Shown: positions 16,292-24,303, counted from the stretch's first letter. The stretch: DNA of 64,000 nucleotides from Candidatus Aalborgicola bjergmarkensis (GCA_016708725.1 JADJFE010000032.1:1-64000), one strand, 5' to 3'. Numbers and translations: made by a program. Notes: generated by a model not told the origin, from the letters alone.

Positions 16292-18688
16292 TTATGCGCG
16301 CAGCTGTGAAGAGCCGTAGAGCGCTTGTTCGAGTTCGTGCACGGCACGCTGGTATCGGTCCAGCCCACCAAAGGCGCGGATGATCTCCATGGGGGTGCCG
16401 AAACTGGTGAAAGGGGCAATGGTGAGTATCTGGGTTTCCTCAATGGGGCCAACGCCTTCATCGGCGTATTTGTCCAGCAAGGCTTGCAGCACACGCTGCG
16501 CTTGTTCGCCGTAGCGGGTGAAATAATCACGCTTCCTGACCTGCTCGGCACGCTCTTTTCGGGTGAGCGGCGGTTGGTCCCAGGCTACGTGGCAGACCAG
16601 ATCGAAAGGGTCGAATTCCTTGCCCGACTGGCGGCCAATTTCTTCGGCCAGCGCGTCAAAGAAAACGCCTTCGTTGGCCAGCTCGTCGATGATGGCTTGC
16701 TTTCTTTCGGCATCGTTCCAGCGACGCAAGAAGTCATCGAGCGAACTGAACTCCTTGGCGAGCGCCTTGCGTGTGTAGTCTTTCAGGGATTCGGTAATCA
16801 GCTTGCCATGGGCATCGAAATACTGCACCCGCTCGGACGCTACTTTTACCTCGACATTGGCGACAAAGTAGCGGCGGACGGTGCTGTCTTCCTCGCCGGG
16901 GCGTGGTTCGGCCACGCCTGCCCATGGCGATTCTTCTGCGGGTGGGTAGGTGAAACCATCCTGGGCTGGTGCGTCTTCGTCATCATCAGGCGGCACCGGT
17001 GACACATCACCCTTGGGTTCATATATCTGCACCGGGTCGCCATCAAAATCGGGATCGGCAAACAGTTCCGTCGCCTTCTTGAAATCGAGGATGGTGAAGT
17101 AGTACTTGTCATAATCCTCATTGATGCGCGTGCCACGACCAATGATCTGCTTGAATTCGGTCATGGACTGGATGCGCTGGTCCAGGACGATAAGTTTGCA
17201 GGTCTGCGCATCCACACCCGTTGTCATCAGCTTCGAAGTGGTGGCAATGACCGGGTACCTGGATTCCGGAAAGATGAAATTGTCGAGCTCCGCTTTGCCT
17301 TCTTCGTTATCACCCGTGATGCGCATCACGTATTTGCTATTCTGTGCGGCCAGATCGGCGTTCTCATTGACCAATGCCTGACGCATACGCTCGGCGTGGT
17401 CAATGTTGTCGCAAAACACAATGGTTTTATCGAAGCGATGGGTTTGCTTGAGGAAATCGCTGATTTTTTTAGCGACCAGCTCCGTACGCTTTTCCAGAAC
17501 GAGGTTTTTATCAAAATCGCGCTGGTTGTAAATCCGGTCCTCAATTTCATGGCCGTGCTTATCGACCATGCCCTTATCTGGACGCCAGCCGGTGAGGTCT
17601 TTATCCAGATCAATGCGCACCACCTTGTAGGGGGCCAGGAAGCCGTCATCAATACCTTGGCGCAAGGAATAGGTGTAAATCGGCTCCCCGAAATAGTCGA
17701 TGTTGGAGACTTCTTTGGTTTCCTTCGGCGTCGCGGTCAATCCGATCTGTGTGGCCGACGAGAAATATTCAAGAATTTCGCGCCATGCAGAATCTGCGGC
17801 CGCGCTGCCGCGATGGCATTCGTCGATCACGATCAGGTCAAAGAAATCACGGCTGAACTGCTTGTAGATGTTGCGTTCTTCTTCCGTGCCAGTAACTGCC
17901 TGATACAACGACAGATAAATTTCATACGACTTGTTGACCTGGCGCTTCTGTATCTTGGTCATGGCCGAACCGAAGGGTTTGAAGTCGTTGGTCATGGTCT
18001 GATCGACCAGAATGTTGCGATCAGCCAGGAACAAAATCCGCTTTTTGGCTTTCGACTTCCAGAGACGCCAAATGATCTGGAAGGCGGTATAGGTCTTTCC
18101 TGTACCCGTTGCCATGACCAACAGCAGACGGTTTTTCCCCTTGGCGATGGCTTCAATGGTCTTGTTGATTGCCAGTAGTTGGTAATAACGCGGTGTTTTG
18201 TTACTGCCGTCGCTGTAATAGTCCTGTGAAACCAGTTCGCTTTGCGCGGTGTTTAGACCGAGGTGTTCTGCCCACCATTGCCAAAGCACATCCGGACCCG
18301 GCAATTCGTGCATGGCCAACTCACGCTCGATGACACCGTCTTTGGCTATTCTGTTGTGAAACAGGAACCCGTCGCCATTGCTGCTGAACACAAAGGGCAC
18401 CTGCAGCATTTCGGCATAGGCCAGCCCTTGTTGCATGCCATCGCCCAACGCGTGCTTGTTGTCCTTTGCCTCGATGACTGCTATCGGTATGTTGGGTTTG
18501 TGGAACAAGACGTAGTCCGCACGCTTGTTTTGTGCACGGGTATGCAGCTTGCCACGAACGATGATGCGGCCCTTGGTGAGCGAAAACTCTTCACGCACCT
18601 GTGTGGCGATATCCCACCCGGCTTGTTCAAGCGCGGGTGTGATGAATTTTGTGCAGATATCGCGTTCACTGAGCTGCCGTTTGTCCAT
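16292..18688 (-). CDS. hsdR: Type I restriction endonuclease subunit R
   Basis: HsdR provides ATP-driven DNA translocation and cleavage. Starting at MDKRQLSERDICTKFITPAL (18688) the protein has about 798 residues. An N-terminal HSDR nuclease domain includes VIEAKDNK, followed by Walker A ATGTGKTYTA near residue 193, DEAD-like DECHRGSAA near 285, LTATPKE, and helicase motif VI QIIGRGTRINEDYDK. The C-terminal EcoEI-type domain follows. A longer start upstream exists, but it would run into the decayed HTH gene whose frame ends just before 18688, so the shorter start is preferred. First gene of the minus-strand operon hsdR-hsdM-AlbA_2-hsdS-AAA-AlbA_2. Confidence 0.95.
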   Translation of the reverse strand: MDKRQLSERDICTKFITPALEQAGWDIATQVREEFSLTKGRIIVRGKLHTRAQNKRADYVLFHKPNIPIAVIEAKDNKHALGDGMQQGLAYAEMLQVPFVFSSNGDGFLFHNRIAKDGVIERELAMHELPGPDVLWQWWAEHLGLNTAQSELVSQDYYSDGSNKTPRYYQLLAINKTIEAIAKGKNRLLLVMATGTGKTYTAFQIIWRLWKSKAKKRILFLADRNILVDQTMTNDFKPFGSAMTKIQKRQVNKSYEIYLSLYQAVTGTEEERNIYKQFSRDFFDLIVIDECHRGSAAADSAWREILEYFSSATQIGLTATPKETKEVSNIDYFGEPIYTYSLRQGIDDGFLAPYKVVRIDLDKDLTGWRPDKGMVDKHGHEIEDRIYNQRDFDKNLVLEKRTELVAKKISDFLKQTHRFDKTIVFCDNIDHAERMRQALVNENADLAAQNSKYVMRITGDNEEGKAELDNFIFPESRYPVIATTSKLMTTGVDAQTCKLIVLDQRIQSMTEFKQIIGRGTRINEDYDKYYFTILDFKKATELFADPDFDGDPVQIYEPKGDVSPVPPDDDEDAPAQDGFTYPPAEESPWAGVAEPRPGEEDSTVRRYFVANVEVKVASERVQYFDAHGKLITESLKDYTRKALAKEFSSLDDFLRRWNDAERKQAIIDELANEGVFFDALAEEIGRQSGKEFDPFDLVCHVAWDQPPLTRKERAEQVRKRDYFTRYGEQAQRVLQALLDKYADEGVGPIEETQILTIAPFTSFGTPMEIIRAFGGLDRYQRAVHELEQALYGSSQLRA

Positions 18689-18689
18689 A

Positions 18690-18861
18690 TCAGATGGCTT
18701 TCTCATTTTCGCGGCCTTGATCTTCATCCGCGCCGCCCGCGCGCACCCATTCATCCACCTCGGAGAGCTGGAATTTCCACAGCCGACCGATCTTGTGCGC
18801 TGGCAGGCCCTTGCAGATGCCGGGCGACATCAATTGCTGTGACCCACGGTTCAGAATTCAT
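18690..18861 (-). pseudogene. Decayed excisionase-type helix-turn-helix gene
   Basis: From an ATG at 18861 the minus strand reads MNSEPWVTAIDVARHL, then continues in another frame as GLPAHKIGRLWKFQLSEVDEW and VRAGGADEDQ up to a stop at 18690. Together these are the start and end of a MerR/excisionase-family DNA-binding protein (usually ...DVAxHLGV..DTIYRWI..KGLPAHKIGRLWKF...). The recognition helix between the two parts is missing and the frame is broken, so it is a pseudogene. It lies two bases upstream of the preferred hsdR start, where such genes often precede type I operons. Confidence 0.7.
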
Positions 18862-19023
18862 GGCATTGGCGCCCTGGCAAAAGCCTCAAAGTCGTTGTAA
18901 ATCGTTATCAGTCTAACAGAGGGGGCTTCGGCGGCCACCCGTTCCTGTGTTCAAAGCTTGGCTTCCTGATCGTTCAGCGCGTGAAGGGCCACACAAGCGT
19001 TACAAGCCAAAACACCTTCAAAC

Positions 19024-19469
19024 CTGAGGTTGTCCAGGTTGTGCTCGCGCGCCCGCACGATGCGGATCGTGTCGCCAGCCTCGATAGCCCCTCTGTCCAG
19101 ACGGTATTGCGCACGCGCTTCCTCGGCCCTGGGCGCTGGGAGCAGGGTGGTCGTGCTGTATTCGCACAAGGCCTTGCCGGTATGCGAAGCCGTGCAGGCC
19201 ATGATGGTTTCGGGCGTGCCCTGCACGACGATGGCGCCGCCTGCCTCTCCGCCTTCGGGTCCCAGATCGACGATCCAGTCGGCGGCGCGGACCATGTCCA
19301 AATTGTGTTCGACCACCAGCACCGAGTTGCCCGCATTGACCAGCGAACTCTTGCCCGAGCCGCTGGGACCGGTCACCACCACCAGTTGGCCCGTGGGAAT
19401 GTCAAGGTCAATGTTCTTGAGGTTGTTCTGGCGCGCGCCACGGATGCGAATGGGAGAGGAGGGTGGCAT
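19024..19469 (-). pseudogene. uvrA relic with a large internal deletion
   Basis: The minus strand encodes the first ~43 residues of UvrA, including Walker A GPSGSGKSSL. It then jumps in frame to sequence matching intact UvrA near residue 870 (NAGNSVLVVEHNLDMVRAAD ... AREHNLDNL). The join falls in an ACCAGCG motif that also occurs at the middle site, consistent with deletion between short direct repeats. The relic is not a copy of the intact gene: it reads LDRGAIEAGDTIRI where intact uvrA reads LDNEATDTIRI, so three extra codons are present. Similarity to uvrA ends near 19024 and an unrelated tail follows to a stop at 18951. The uvrA leader and a complete inverted-repeat element follow upstream. 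Confidence 0.88.
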
Positions 19470-19523
19470 GGCGGTTTTGTCAATCTTGCAGGGACGAACG
19501 TGGTGGCCATTCTATAAGTGCTA

Positions 19524-19715
19524 CTAATTAAATAGTAGTCCCCGCTTGTTACATAAGGCATACAGCCCGATTTGCCATGTAAAAACACCCGGAAACGGCC
19601 AGTTTTGCACTCTGTGGCGGTTGCTGGCGTCGCCTGGGGCCGTTTTGAGGGGAGAAATTCAAGGCAAATCGGGCTGTATGCCTTGTATAGCAAGCGGGAG
19701 CAGCTATGTTTTTTG
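19524..19715. repeat. Junction inverted-repeat element, copy 2
   Basis: Complete copy with the best-preserved symmetry: AAGGCATACAGCCCGATTTG on the left arm is exactly complementary to CAAATCGGGCTGTATGCCTT on the right arm, and the match extends imperfectly through CCCGCTT/AAGCGGG on both sides. It ends AGCAGCTATGTTTTTTG, after which unrelated sequence begins. It lies upstream (minus sense) of the uvrA relic, just as copy 1 lies upstream of intact uvrA. Confidence 0.85.
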
Positions 19716-19815
19716 TATAGACAGCGCCGCAGGCGAATGCGCTCGTTCAAACGCGCCATGCGAAAGAACTTCAGATTAAACTTAAACGGTTGCGGGCCAA
19801 GTCAGGAGGAAATCG

Positions 19816-20493
19816 ATGAATGGAAAGTTGTCGCCCCTAAGCCATTGGCTCAGGCACCAGTTGACGCTTGGCATGGCCTGCCTGGTGGTATTTTTCAGCC
19901 TGTTGGCGGTCGAGAGCGGCGTGCGAGACCTTTATGGCGTGGATACTGCATGGGCGCTACTCAAACTGCGCAGCGTCATCGAGCAATCCCCTTTCAAGTG
20001 GATCACGCCCGCCCTGTCCTGGTTGCTAGTGGTGCTTGGTCTGTTGCTTGTATGGGCAGGATTTTGGGTGTGGTTACGCCACCATTGGCTGATGCGCGAG
20101 TACTGGACGGCACGCTGTCCGCAGTGTGGCAAGGTCATGGACTACAGGACGGCGACCTGGGACCCAAACGATGGAGAGGAAGACGCCTATTGGTATCGGG
20201 AGTACCGTTGCCGGGCGTGCGACCACCGATGCAACGTCAATGTGATGCGATGGCTGAGCGGGCCGCCGGTAAAGTACGACTGGAGTGCCGACGAGTTGCG
20301 CCGCCCCGCCCTGACACCCACCCGATTGGCCGATCTCCCCGGACAGTTTGCTGATTTACTGCGCTGGGCGCTGCGGCTGGTGTTAATTGCCGCTGCGGTC
20401 GTTGCCGTTCTGGTGCTGCTGGTAGCGCTTGGCATCGTCAAGCCAGGGGTCGTCTCAGGAAACGGATCACAAAGTACGTTAAGCGTGTATTGA
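19816..20493 (+). CDS. Membrane protein with zinc-ribbon-like cysteines, unknown function
   Basis: The 225-residue protein has a strong ribosome binding site (AGGAGG, 11 bases upstream of the ATG). Hydrophobic segments at about residues 18-36, 66-88 and 188-212 predict three membrane helices. Between the second and third is a polar domain with CPQCGK and CRACDH about 30 residues apart, which looks like a zinc ribbon. I do not recognise the family. It is the only gene in its compartment, between repeat copy 2 and a serine-recombinase relic whose 3' end overlaps its stop on the other strand. Membrane-anchored zinc-ribbon proteins occur in many contexts, so no role is assigned. Confidence 0.75.
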   Translation: MNGKLSPLSHWLRHQLTLGMACLVVFFSLLAVESGVRDLYGVDTAWALLKLRSVIEQSPFKWITPALSWLLVVLGLLLVWAGFWVWLRHHWLMREYWTARCPQCGKVMDYRTATWDPNDGEEDAYWYREYRCRACDHRCNVNVMRWLSGPPVKYDWSADELRRPALTPTRLADLPGQFADLLRWALRLVLIAAAVVAVLVLLVALGIVKPGVVSGNGSQSTLSVY

Positions 20494-20580
20494 GGCTGGA
20501 ATCCATCTGTACAGCGTCGGAATTGAGACGCCAAGGTTCTTGGCCACGTCGCGAGGCGGTATACCGCTTGCTAAAAGTTT
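20479..20580 (-). pseudogene. C-terminal helix-turn-helix relic of a serine recombinase/resolvase
   Basis: Read on the minus strand this gives LLASGIPPRDVAKNLGVSIP followed by TLYRWIPASIHA and a stop. This is the DNA-binding HTH tail of resolvase/invertase-family serine recombinases. The catalytic domain is absent: the upstream side is fused directly to a uvrA fragment. The relic suggests that a serine-recombinase element once inserted here. Its stop lies inside the 3' end of the membrane-protein gene on the opposite strand. Confidence 0.7.
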
Positions 20581-20846
20581 TCATTGATGCGCTCGATGTC
20601 ACGCGGATGCAGACCGATGGACGGTTCATCCAGCACAAACAGCGTGTTGACCAGCGAAGTGCCCAGCGCCGTGGTCAGGTTGATGCGCTGCACCTCGCCG
20701 CCGGAGAGCGTGCAGCTTTGCCGATCCAGCGTCAGTTCGGCAAAAAAGTCGCGCGCTGTGGCGATGGGCAGGCACATGGCAGCGTGGATAGACCGCCCCC
20801 CGATGCGCCACAGCAGCGCTTCGGGTTTGAGCCGAGCACTTGCCAT
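20578..20846 (-). pseudogene. uvrA internal relic (first ATPase unit) with deletion
   Basis: The minus strand reads ARLKPEALLWRIGGRSIHAA and MCLPIATARDFFAELTL, then jumps to LDRQSCTLSGGEVQRINLTT and VLDEPSIGLHPRDIERIN. These match intact UvrA residues of roughly 415-545 with two deletions. One removes four residues after WRIG; the other joins DLTL to LTLDRQ, a second case of deletion between short repeats. Neither end of uvrA is present. The upstream side joins abruptly to a truncated inverted-repeat element and the downstream side to a serine-recombinase HTH. Confidence 0.88.
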
Positions 20847-20992
20847 GTAAGAACACCCGATGGCGCCAGGTTTTGGCCCCAAAACCCCAAAAAACACCAC
20901 ATGGCATCGTCTGGGGCTGTTTTGAGGGGGTAAATATAAGGTAAATCGGGCTGTATGCCTTGTGCATCAAGCGGGGTGCGCTATGTTTTTTG
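20840..20992. repeat. Junction inverted-repeat element, copy 3 (left arm missing)
   Basis: Only the centre and right arm remain, from TTGCCATGTAAGAACACC to GCGCTATGTTTTTTG. The centre is the most divergent of the copies (GGTTTTGGCCCCAAAACC). The left arm has been replaced by uvrA internal sequence, so the breakpoint lies within the element. New sequence begins immediately after the terminal T run. Confidence 0.8.
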
Positions 20993-21089
20993 TGTGATCG
21001 TGTGGTGGGTGGTGTGAGGGCAGGGGGCTGGAAACTCCCGGTGAATCGCTACCTGATTGGGATGAAGCAGCACAGCCAACTCCTGACGA

Positions 21090-21575
21090 TTGTGCCGGTC
21101 AGCACATCCATTGGTGAGAGATAAAACCAGCGATCCAGACCTGCTTTCGGGTCTTTCGGGTAGGGCCGTTCCGGCGATACGCCAAGAAAACCCAGAATGG
21201 CACTCGACCGCCAAACCGGCCAAACCGAGGATCGCGATGTGCCAGAACGGGGATTTTGAGAGCGGGTCAGGGTGCGATATTTGGCGTCGTGCGGTTGGAT
21301 TTCCTATCCGTAAAAAAGATTATGTATCCATACACACAGATGTATCCGATGCGCTGGCATCAGCATTCATGCTCCGGGCAGGGAAACTTGATATTCCCTT
21401 GGGCGAAGTTAGCCCGTCGTGCATTGGCGGTGTTAAGTATCTCGCATTTGCACGGGGGATGGCTGCGGCAAAAGCCATGACAGAGGCGATGGATATACTC
21501 GATTGCGAAGACGTTTTTTCAATTTCTGGACGTGGCCCATCAGCGCTTCTAAAGTACACAAAAGGTGAAAAATGA
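21090..21575 (+). CDS. Unknown protein, start uncertain
   Basis: The frame is open for 161 codons, but only the second part (from about 21311: KKDYVSIHTDVSDALASAFM ... DILDCEDVFSISGRGPSALL) looks like a real protein. The first part overlaps a short sequence repeated at 24373-24422 and has poor coding character. No good ATG with a ribosome binding site is visible before the conserved-looking part, so the gene may be 5'-truncated. Its stop overlaps the start of the next gene by four bases, arguing that the pair is a real two-gene unit. Family not recognised. Confidence 0.5.
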   Translation: MCRSAHPLVRDKTSDPDLLSGLSGRAVPAIRQENPEWHSTAKPAKPRIAMCQNGDFESGSGCDIWRRAVGFPIRKKDYVSIHTDVSDALASAFMLRAGKLDIPLGEVSPSCIGGVKYLAFARGMAAAKAMTEAMDILDCEDVFSISGRGPSALLKYTKGEK

Positions 21576-22045
21576 CACACGACTACATGACCGGCGCAGA
21601 ACTACAGGCACTGCGCGAAGCCTGCGGGCTTGACCGTGACCAACTGGGCGAGCGCTGCGGAGTCCAGGGGCGCAGTATCAAGTACTGGGAAACAGGGAAT
21701 TCAAACCACGGTGTACCGGCAGACGTGGCGGCTCTAGTGCTTGAAATAGCCAACAAGGTTGACGCGGATAGCCAAGACAAAATTAAGCGGCTCTCGTGCG
21801 TTTCTGATGGCCCTGTGGTGCTTTTTCGCACGGCAGACCCGGTAAAAAACGAGGTGGCAAGCCGGGTATACCTGGAGCTGCGCAGACGAGGGCAGGACGT
21901 GCGCATGGTCGCATTCAGTTATCCAACTTATCGCGCGTGGCTTGACTCTACCAAGCAGCAAGACACGCCCGCAGCAAAACATGCCTGGGGTGTGCTGCTG
22001 GTCAAAGAGCAAGCCAAGCCGCACCGGGCGGATCAACCGGCATGA
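21572..22045 (+). CDS. Helix-turn-helix protein of unknown family
   Basis: The 157-residue protein starts MTHDYMTGAELQALREACGL and contains a Cro/XRE-like helix-turn-helix in residues ~7-45 (DRDQLGERCGVQGRSIKYWE). The C-terminal half (VVLFRTADPVKNEVASRVYL ... MVAFSYPTYRAWLDS) resembles the DUF1870/YdiL-like arrangement of an HTH with a small mixed domain; the match is tentative. It is translationally coupled to the preceding gene (ATGA overlap at 21572-21575). Two-gene units of a small unknown protein and an HTH protein are often toxin-antitoxin modules, but nothing here proves it. Followed by ~110 bp with no feature, then a uvrA relic. Confidence 0.7.
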   Translation: MTHDYMTGAELQALREACGLDRDQLGERCGVQGRSIKYWETGNSNHGVPADVAALVLEIANKVDADSQDKIKRLSCVSDGPVVLFRTADPVKNEVASRVYLELRRRGQDVRMVAFSYPTYRAWLDSTKQQDTPAAKHAWGVLLVKEQAKPHRADQPA

Positions 22046-22155
22046 CCTGCCTACCCTGTGATGGGATTCTTTAATGCGCAGTCTGCCCGCAGACTTACAG
22101 TTCCCTTTCCAACGCCCTGCACCGGGCCTATATGAGCTTGGGCGGATTATCAGGG

Positions 22156-22521
22156 TCAGTACAGCTGGCTGGCGCGTGCGTACAGAATCTTGAGGTAATC
22201 GGCCAGCTCGGTCATGGTGCCCACCGTGCTGCGCGAGGTGCGCACCTGGTTGGTCTGGTCAATCGCAATGGCCGGGGGAACGCCCTCGATGGCATCGACC
22301 TGCGGCTTGTCCATGCGGTCGAGAAACTGGCGCGCGTAGGGCGAGAAGGTTTCGACGTAGCGCTGCTGCCCCTCGGCGTAAAGCGTGTCAAACACCAGCG
22401 AACTCTTACCCGAGCCGCTGGGGCCGGTCACCACCACCAGTTGGCCCGTGGGAATGTCAAGGTCAATATTCTTGAGGTTGTTCTGGCGCGCCACGGATAC
22501 GAATGGAGGGGAGGGTGGCAT
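22156..22521 (-). pseudogene. uvrA 5' relic (first ~118 residues)
   Basis: The minus strand encodes the UvrA N-terminus from its start codon through Walker A, RRYVETFSPYARQFLDRMDK-type sequence and RTSRSTVGTMTELADYLKIL, then stops at the compartment edge. By eye about 20 differences separate ~410 aligned bases from the intact locus (7339-7750), including a short deletion that replaces IRIRGARQ by VSVARQ. Several variants are shared with the relic at 19024-19469 and not with intact uvrA, for example the TTTTG in the leader and CACCACCACCAG in codons 30-34. The relics therefore probably descend from a different uvrA allele. Confidence 0.9.
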
Positions 22522-22575
22522 GGCGGTTTTGTCAATCTTGCAGGGACGAACGCAGTGGTCATTTTATCAGTGCTC

Positions 22576-22767
22576 CTGATAAAGTAGCTGCTCCCGCTTG
22601 CTACGTAAGGCTTACAGGCTGATTTGCCATGTAAAAACACCCGAAAACGGCCTGTTTTGCCCTCTGTGGTGGCTGCTGGCGGCGCTTTGACCTGTTTTGA
22701 GGGGGGAAATTCAAGGAAAATCGGGCTGTACGCCTTATGGGATAAGCGGGAGTAGCTATGTTTTTTG
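22576..22767. repeat. Junction inverted-repeat element, copy 4
   Basis: Complete copy. The left arm GTAGCTGCTCCCGCTTGC matches the right arm AAGCGGGAGTAGCTATG in reverse complement; the inner arms are less well paired because the left reads GGCTTACAGGCTGATTTGCC. It ends in the same T run (ATGTTTTTTG) and precedes the DUF4062 compartment. Confidence 0.85.
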
Positions 22768-23034
22768 TTTCTCGTTGACATAACGCCCGGCGGCGTTGTG
22801 TGCCACGGTGCTGAGGCAAATTCAAAATGTCTTGGGCGGCCCGGAAGCCAATCTTGCAGTAAAGTCGGCGCATTAACGGTCCGCTGCAAAGGTTGCGATT
22901 TTTTAATCCCCTTATCGCCACCGTCCGTGGGTGCTGGTTCCGTCCAACAAGGTTTATCTGTCGCGGGAGGCGTTCGTGGTTTGTTTGAGCATTGCAGCGC
23001 GACAGATAATGGCTGTTTGTTACAAACACATCCC

Positions 23035-23871
23035 ATGAGCTACTCTGCTGTTGTCTACAAAGTAATGATCGCGTCCCCCAGTGACGTTTCTAACGAACGG
23101 AGCATCGTTCGAGAGGTGCTGTCGGATTGGAATGTGGTGAACGCGGATGTTCGATGCCAAGTCCTACTTCCGATTGGATGGGAAACACACTCCGTGCCGG
23201 AGATGGGCGACCGACCACAAGCACTGATCAACAAGCAAATCCTGCACGACTGCGACCTGCTGGTCGGCGTGTTCTGGACCAGGATTGGCACCGCAACTGG
23301 TGAGTACGCCAGTGGAACGGTCGAAGAGATCGAAGAACACATCAAGGCGGGCAGGCCAACCATGTTGTACTTCTCTAGCGCACCAGTTCTGCTCGACAGT
23401 GTTGATCAGGCCCAGTACCAACGGCTGAATGAATTTCGATTGAGCTGCCAGTCGCGGGGGCTATATGAGCCGTACAGCGACATTCAAGACTTCAAGACAA
23501 AACTCTATCGCCAGCTCCAACTGAAGATAAACCGAGACGAGTACTTTCAAGCCAACGGACTCGCCAACACCTTATCGGTCATACAGAATATTCCGCCGAG
23601 TCCCTCGTTGTCCAAGGAAGCCGCTTTTCTTCTGAAGGAGTGCGTGGCCGACCCAGCAGGCCAAGTGCTTCACCTCTCGGATCTCAACGGGTACGTTTTG
23701 CAGGTTAAAGGCAAGAACCTCATCGAGGAGGGGAACGAGCGCGCAAGAGCAACTTGGACGTCAGCACTGGAAGAGCTTGAGCGTGATGAACTGATTGCCG
23801 CCACCGGCCCCAAGAGAAACAGCTTCAAAGTCACTCGTAAAGGCTACGAGGTCGCTGATCGGCTGCCGTGA
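23035..23871 (+). CDS. DUF4062 domain protein with C-terminal winged-helix-like region
   Basis: The 278-residue protein starts at the ATG at 23035. Residues ~5-95 are a typical DUF4062 domain: YKVMIASPSDVSNERSIVRE, a DCDLLVGVFWTRIGTATGEY strand-loop and SGTVEEIEEHIKAGRP. The last ~70 residues (YVLQVKGKNLIEEGN ... ALEELERDELIAATG ... FKVTRKGYEVADRLP) resemble a winged helix. DUF4062 domains commonly head predicted conflict or signalling proteins, sometimes with NTPase modules, and are suspected nucleotide-related or adaptor domains. No ATPase domain is present here. The 267 bp before it hold no recognisable gene. It is alone in its repeat-bounded compartment. Confidence 0.85.
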   Translation: MSYSAVVYKVMIASPSDVSNERSIVREVLSDWNVVNADVRCQVLLPIGWETHSVPEMGDRPQALINKQILHDCDLLVGVFWTRIGTATGEYASGTVEEIEEHIKAGRPTMLYFSSAPVLLDSVDQAQYQRLNEFRLSCQSRGLYEPYSDIQDFKTKLYRQLQLKINRDEYFQANGLANTLSVIQNIPPSPSLSKEAAFLLKECVADPAGQVLHLSDLNGYVLQVKGKNLIEEGNERARATWTSALEELERDELIAATGPKRNSFKVTRKGYEVADRLP

Positions 23872-23879
23872 GGCCTAAT

Positions 23880-24111
23880 CGGACATCCGGAAATTTCCAA
23901 CTCTCAGCCCACACACCACCCACCGTGCGGGTCCACAGTGAACGCACATCCCCCTGACACTGGAAGCCGTGGCGACGCAAGGTCCGCATGACTGGCTGCC
24001 GGGTGGCAAACTGGTCGGGCAAAACCAGCAGAAGAAAACGGCCTGCCTGGTGATCGACAGCGCCGGAAACCATACCAGCGTCGATTTCTGGGTGGATTTG
24101 TGATGCGCTCC
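23880..24111 (+). other. Possible 3' relic of an unidentified gene
   Basis: Between the DUF4062 stop and repeat copy 5 the plus strand is open from about 23932 and reads LTLEAVATQGPHDWLPGGK then LVGQNQQKKTACLVIDSAG and a stop at 24102. No start codon with a ribosome binding site is visible and the family is not recognised. It could be the tail of a gene lost by recombination, or chance. Confidence 0.3.
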
Positions 24112-24303
24112 TGATATGAGAGCTGCTCCCGCATATCCCATGGGGCTTGCAGCCCAATTTACCATGTAAAAACACCCAAAAATGGCCCTTTTTGATGCAT
24201 CATGGCGGTTCCTGGTGTCGCCTTGACCCGTTTTGAAGGGCAAAATTCAAGGCAAATCGGGCTGTACGCCTTATGGTATAAGCGGGATGCGCTATGTTTT
24301 TTG
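24112..24303. repeat. Junction inverted-repeat element, copy 5
   Basis: Complete copy, closest to copy 1 in the left arm (GATATGAGAGCTGCTCCCGC and the GATGCATCATGGCGG centre). Ends GCGCTATGTTTTTTG at 24303. No uvrA sequence precedes it, unlike copies 1, 2 and 4. It is followed by the second type I restriction-modification locus. Confidence 0.85.

Noticed and set aside
16565..18178. Plus-strand frames opposite hsdR
   Set aside because: No coding signature; hsdR on the minus strand explains the region fully.
20981..21223. 80-codon minus-strand frame after repeat copy 3
   Set aside because: No ribosome binding site, no recognisable motif, and it starts in the repeat-flank sequence.
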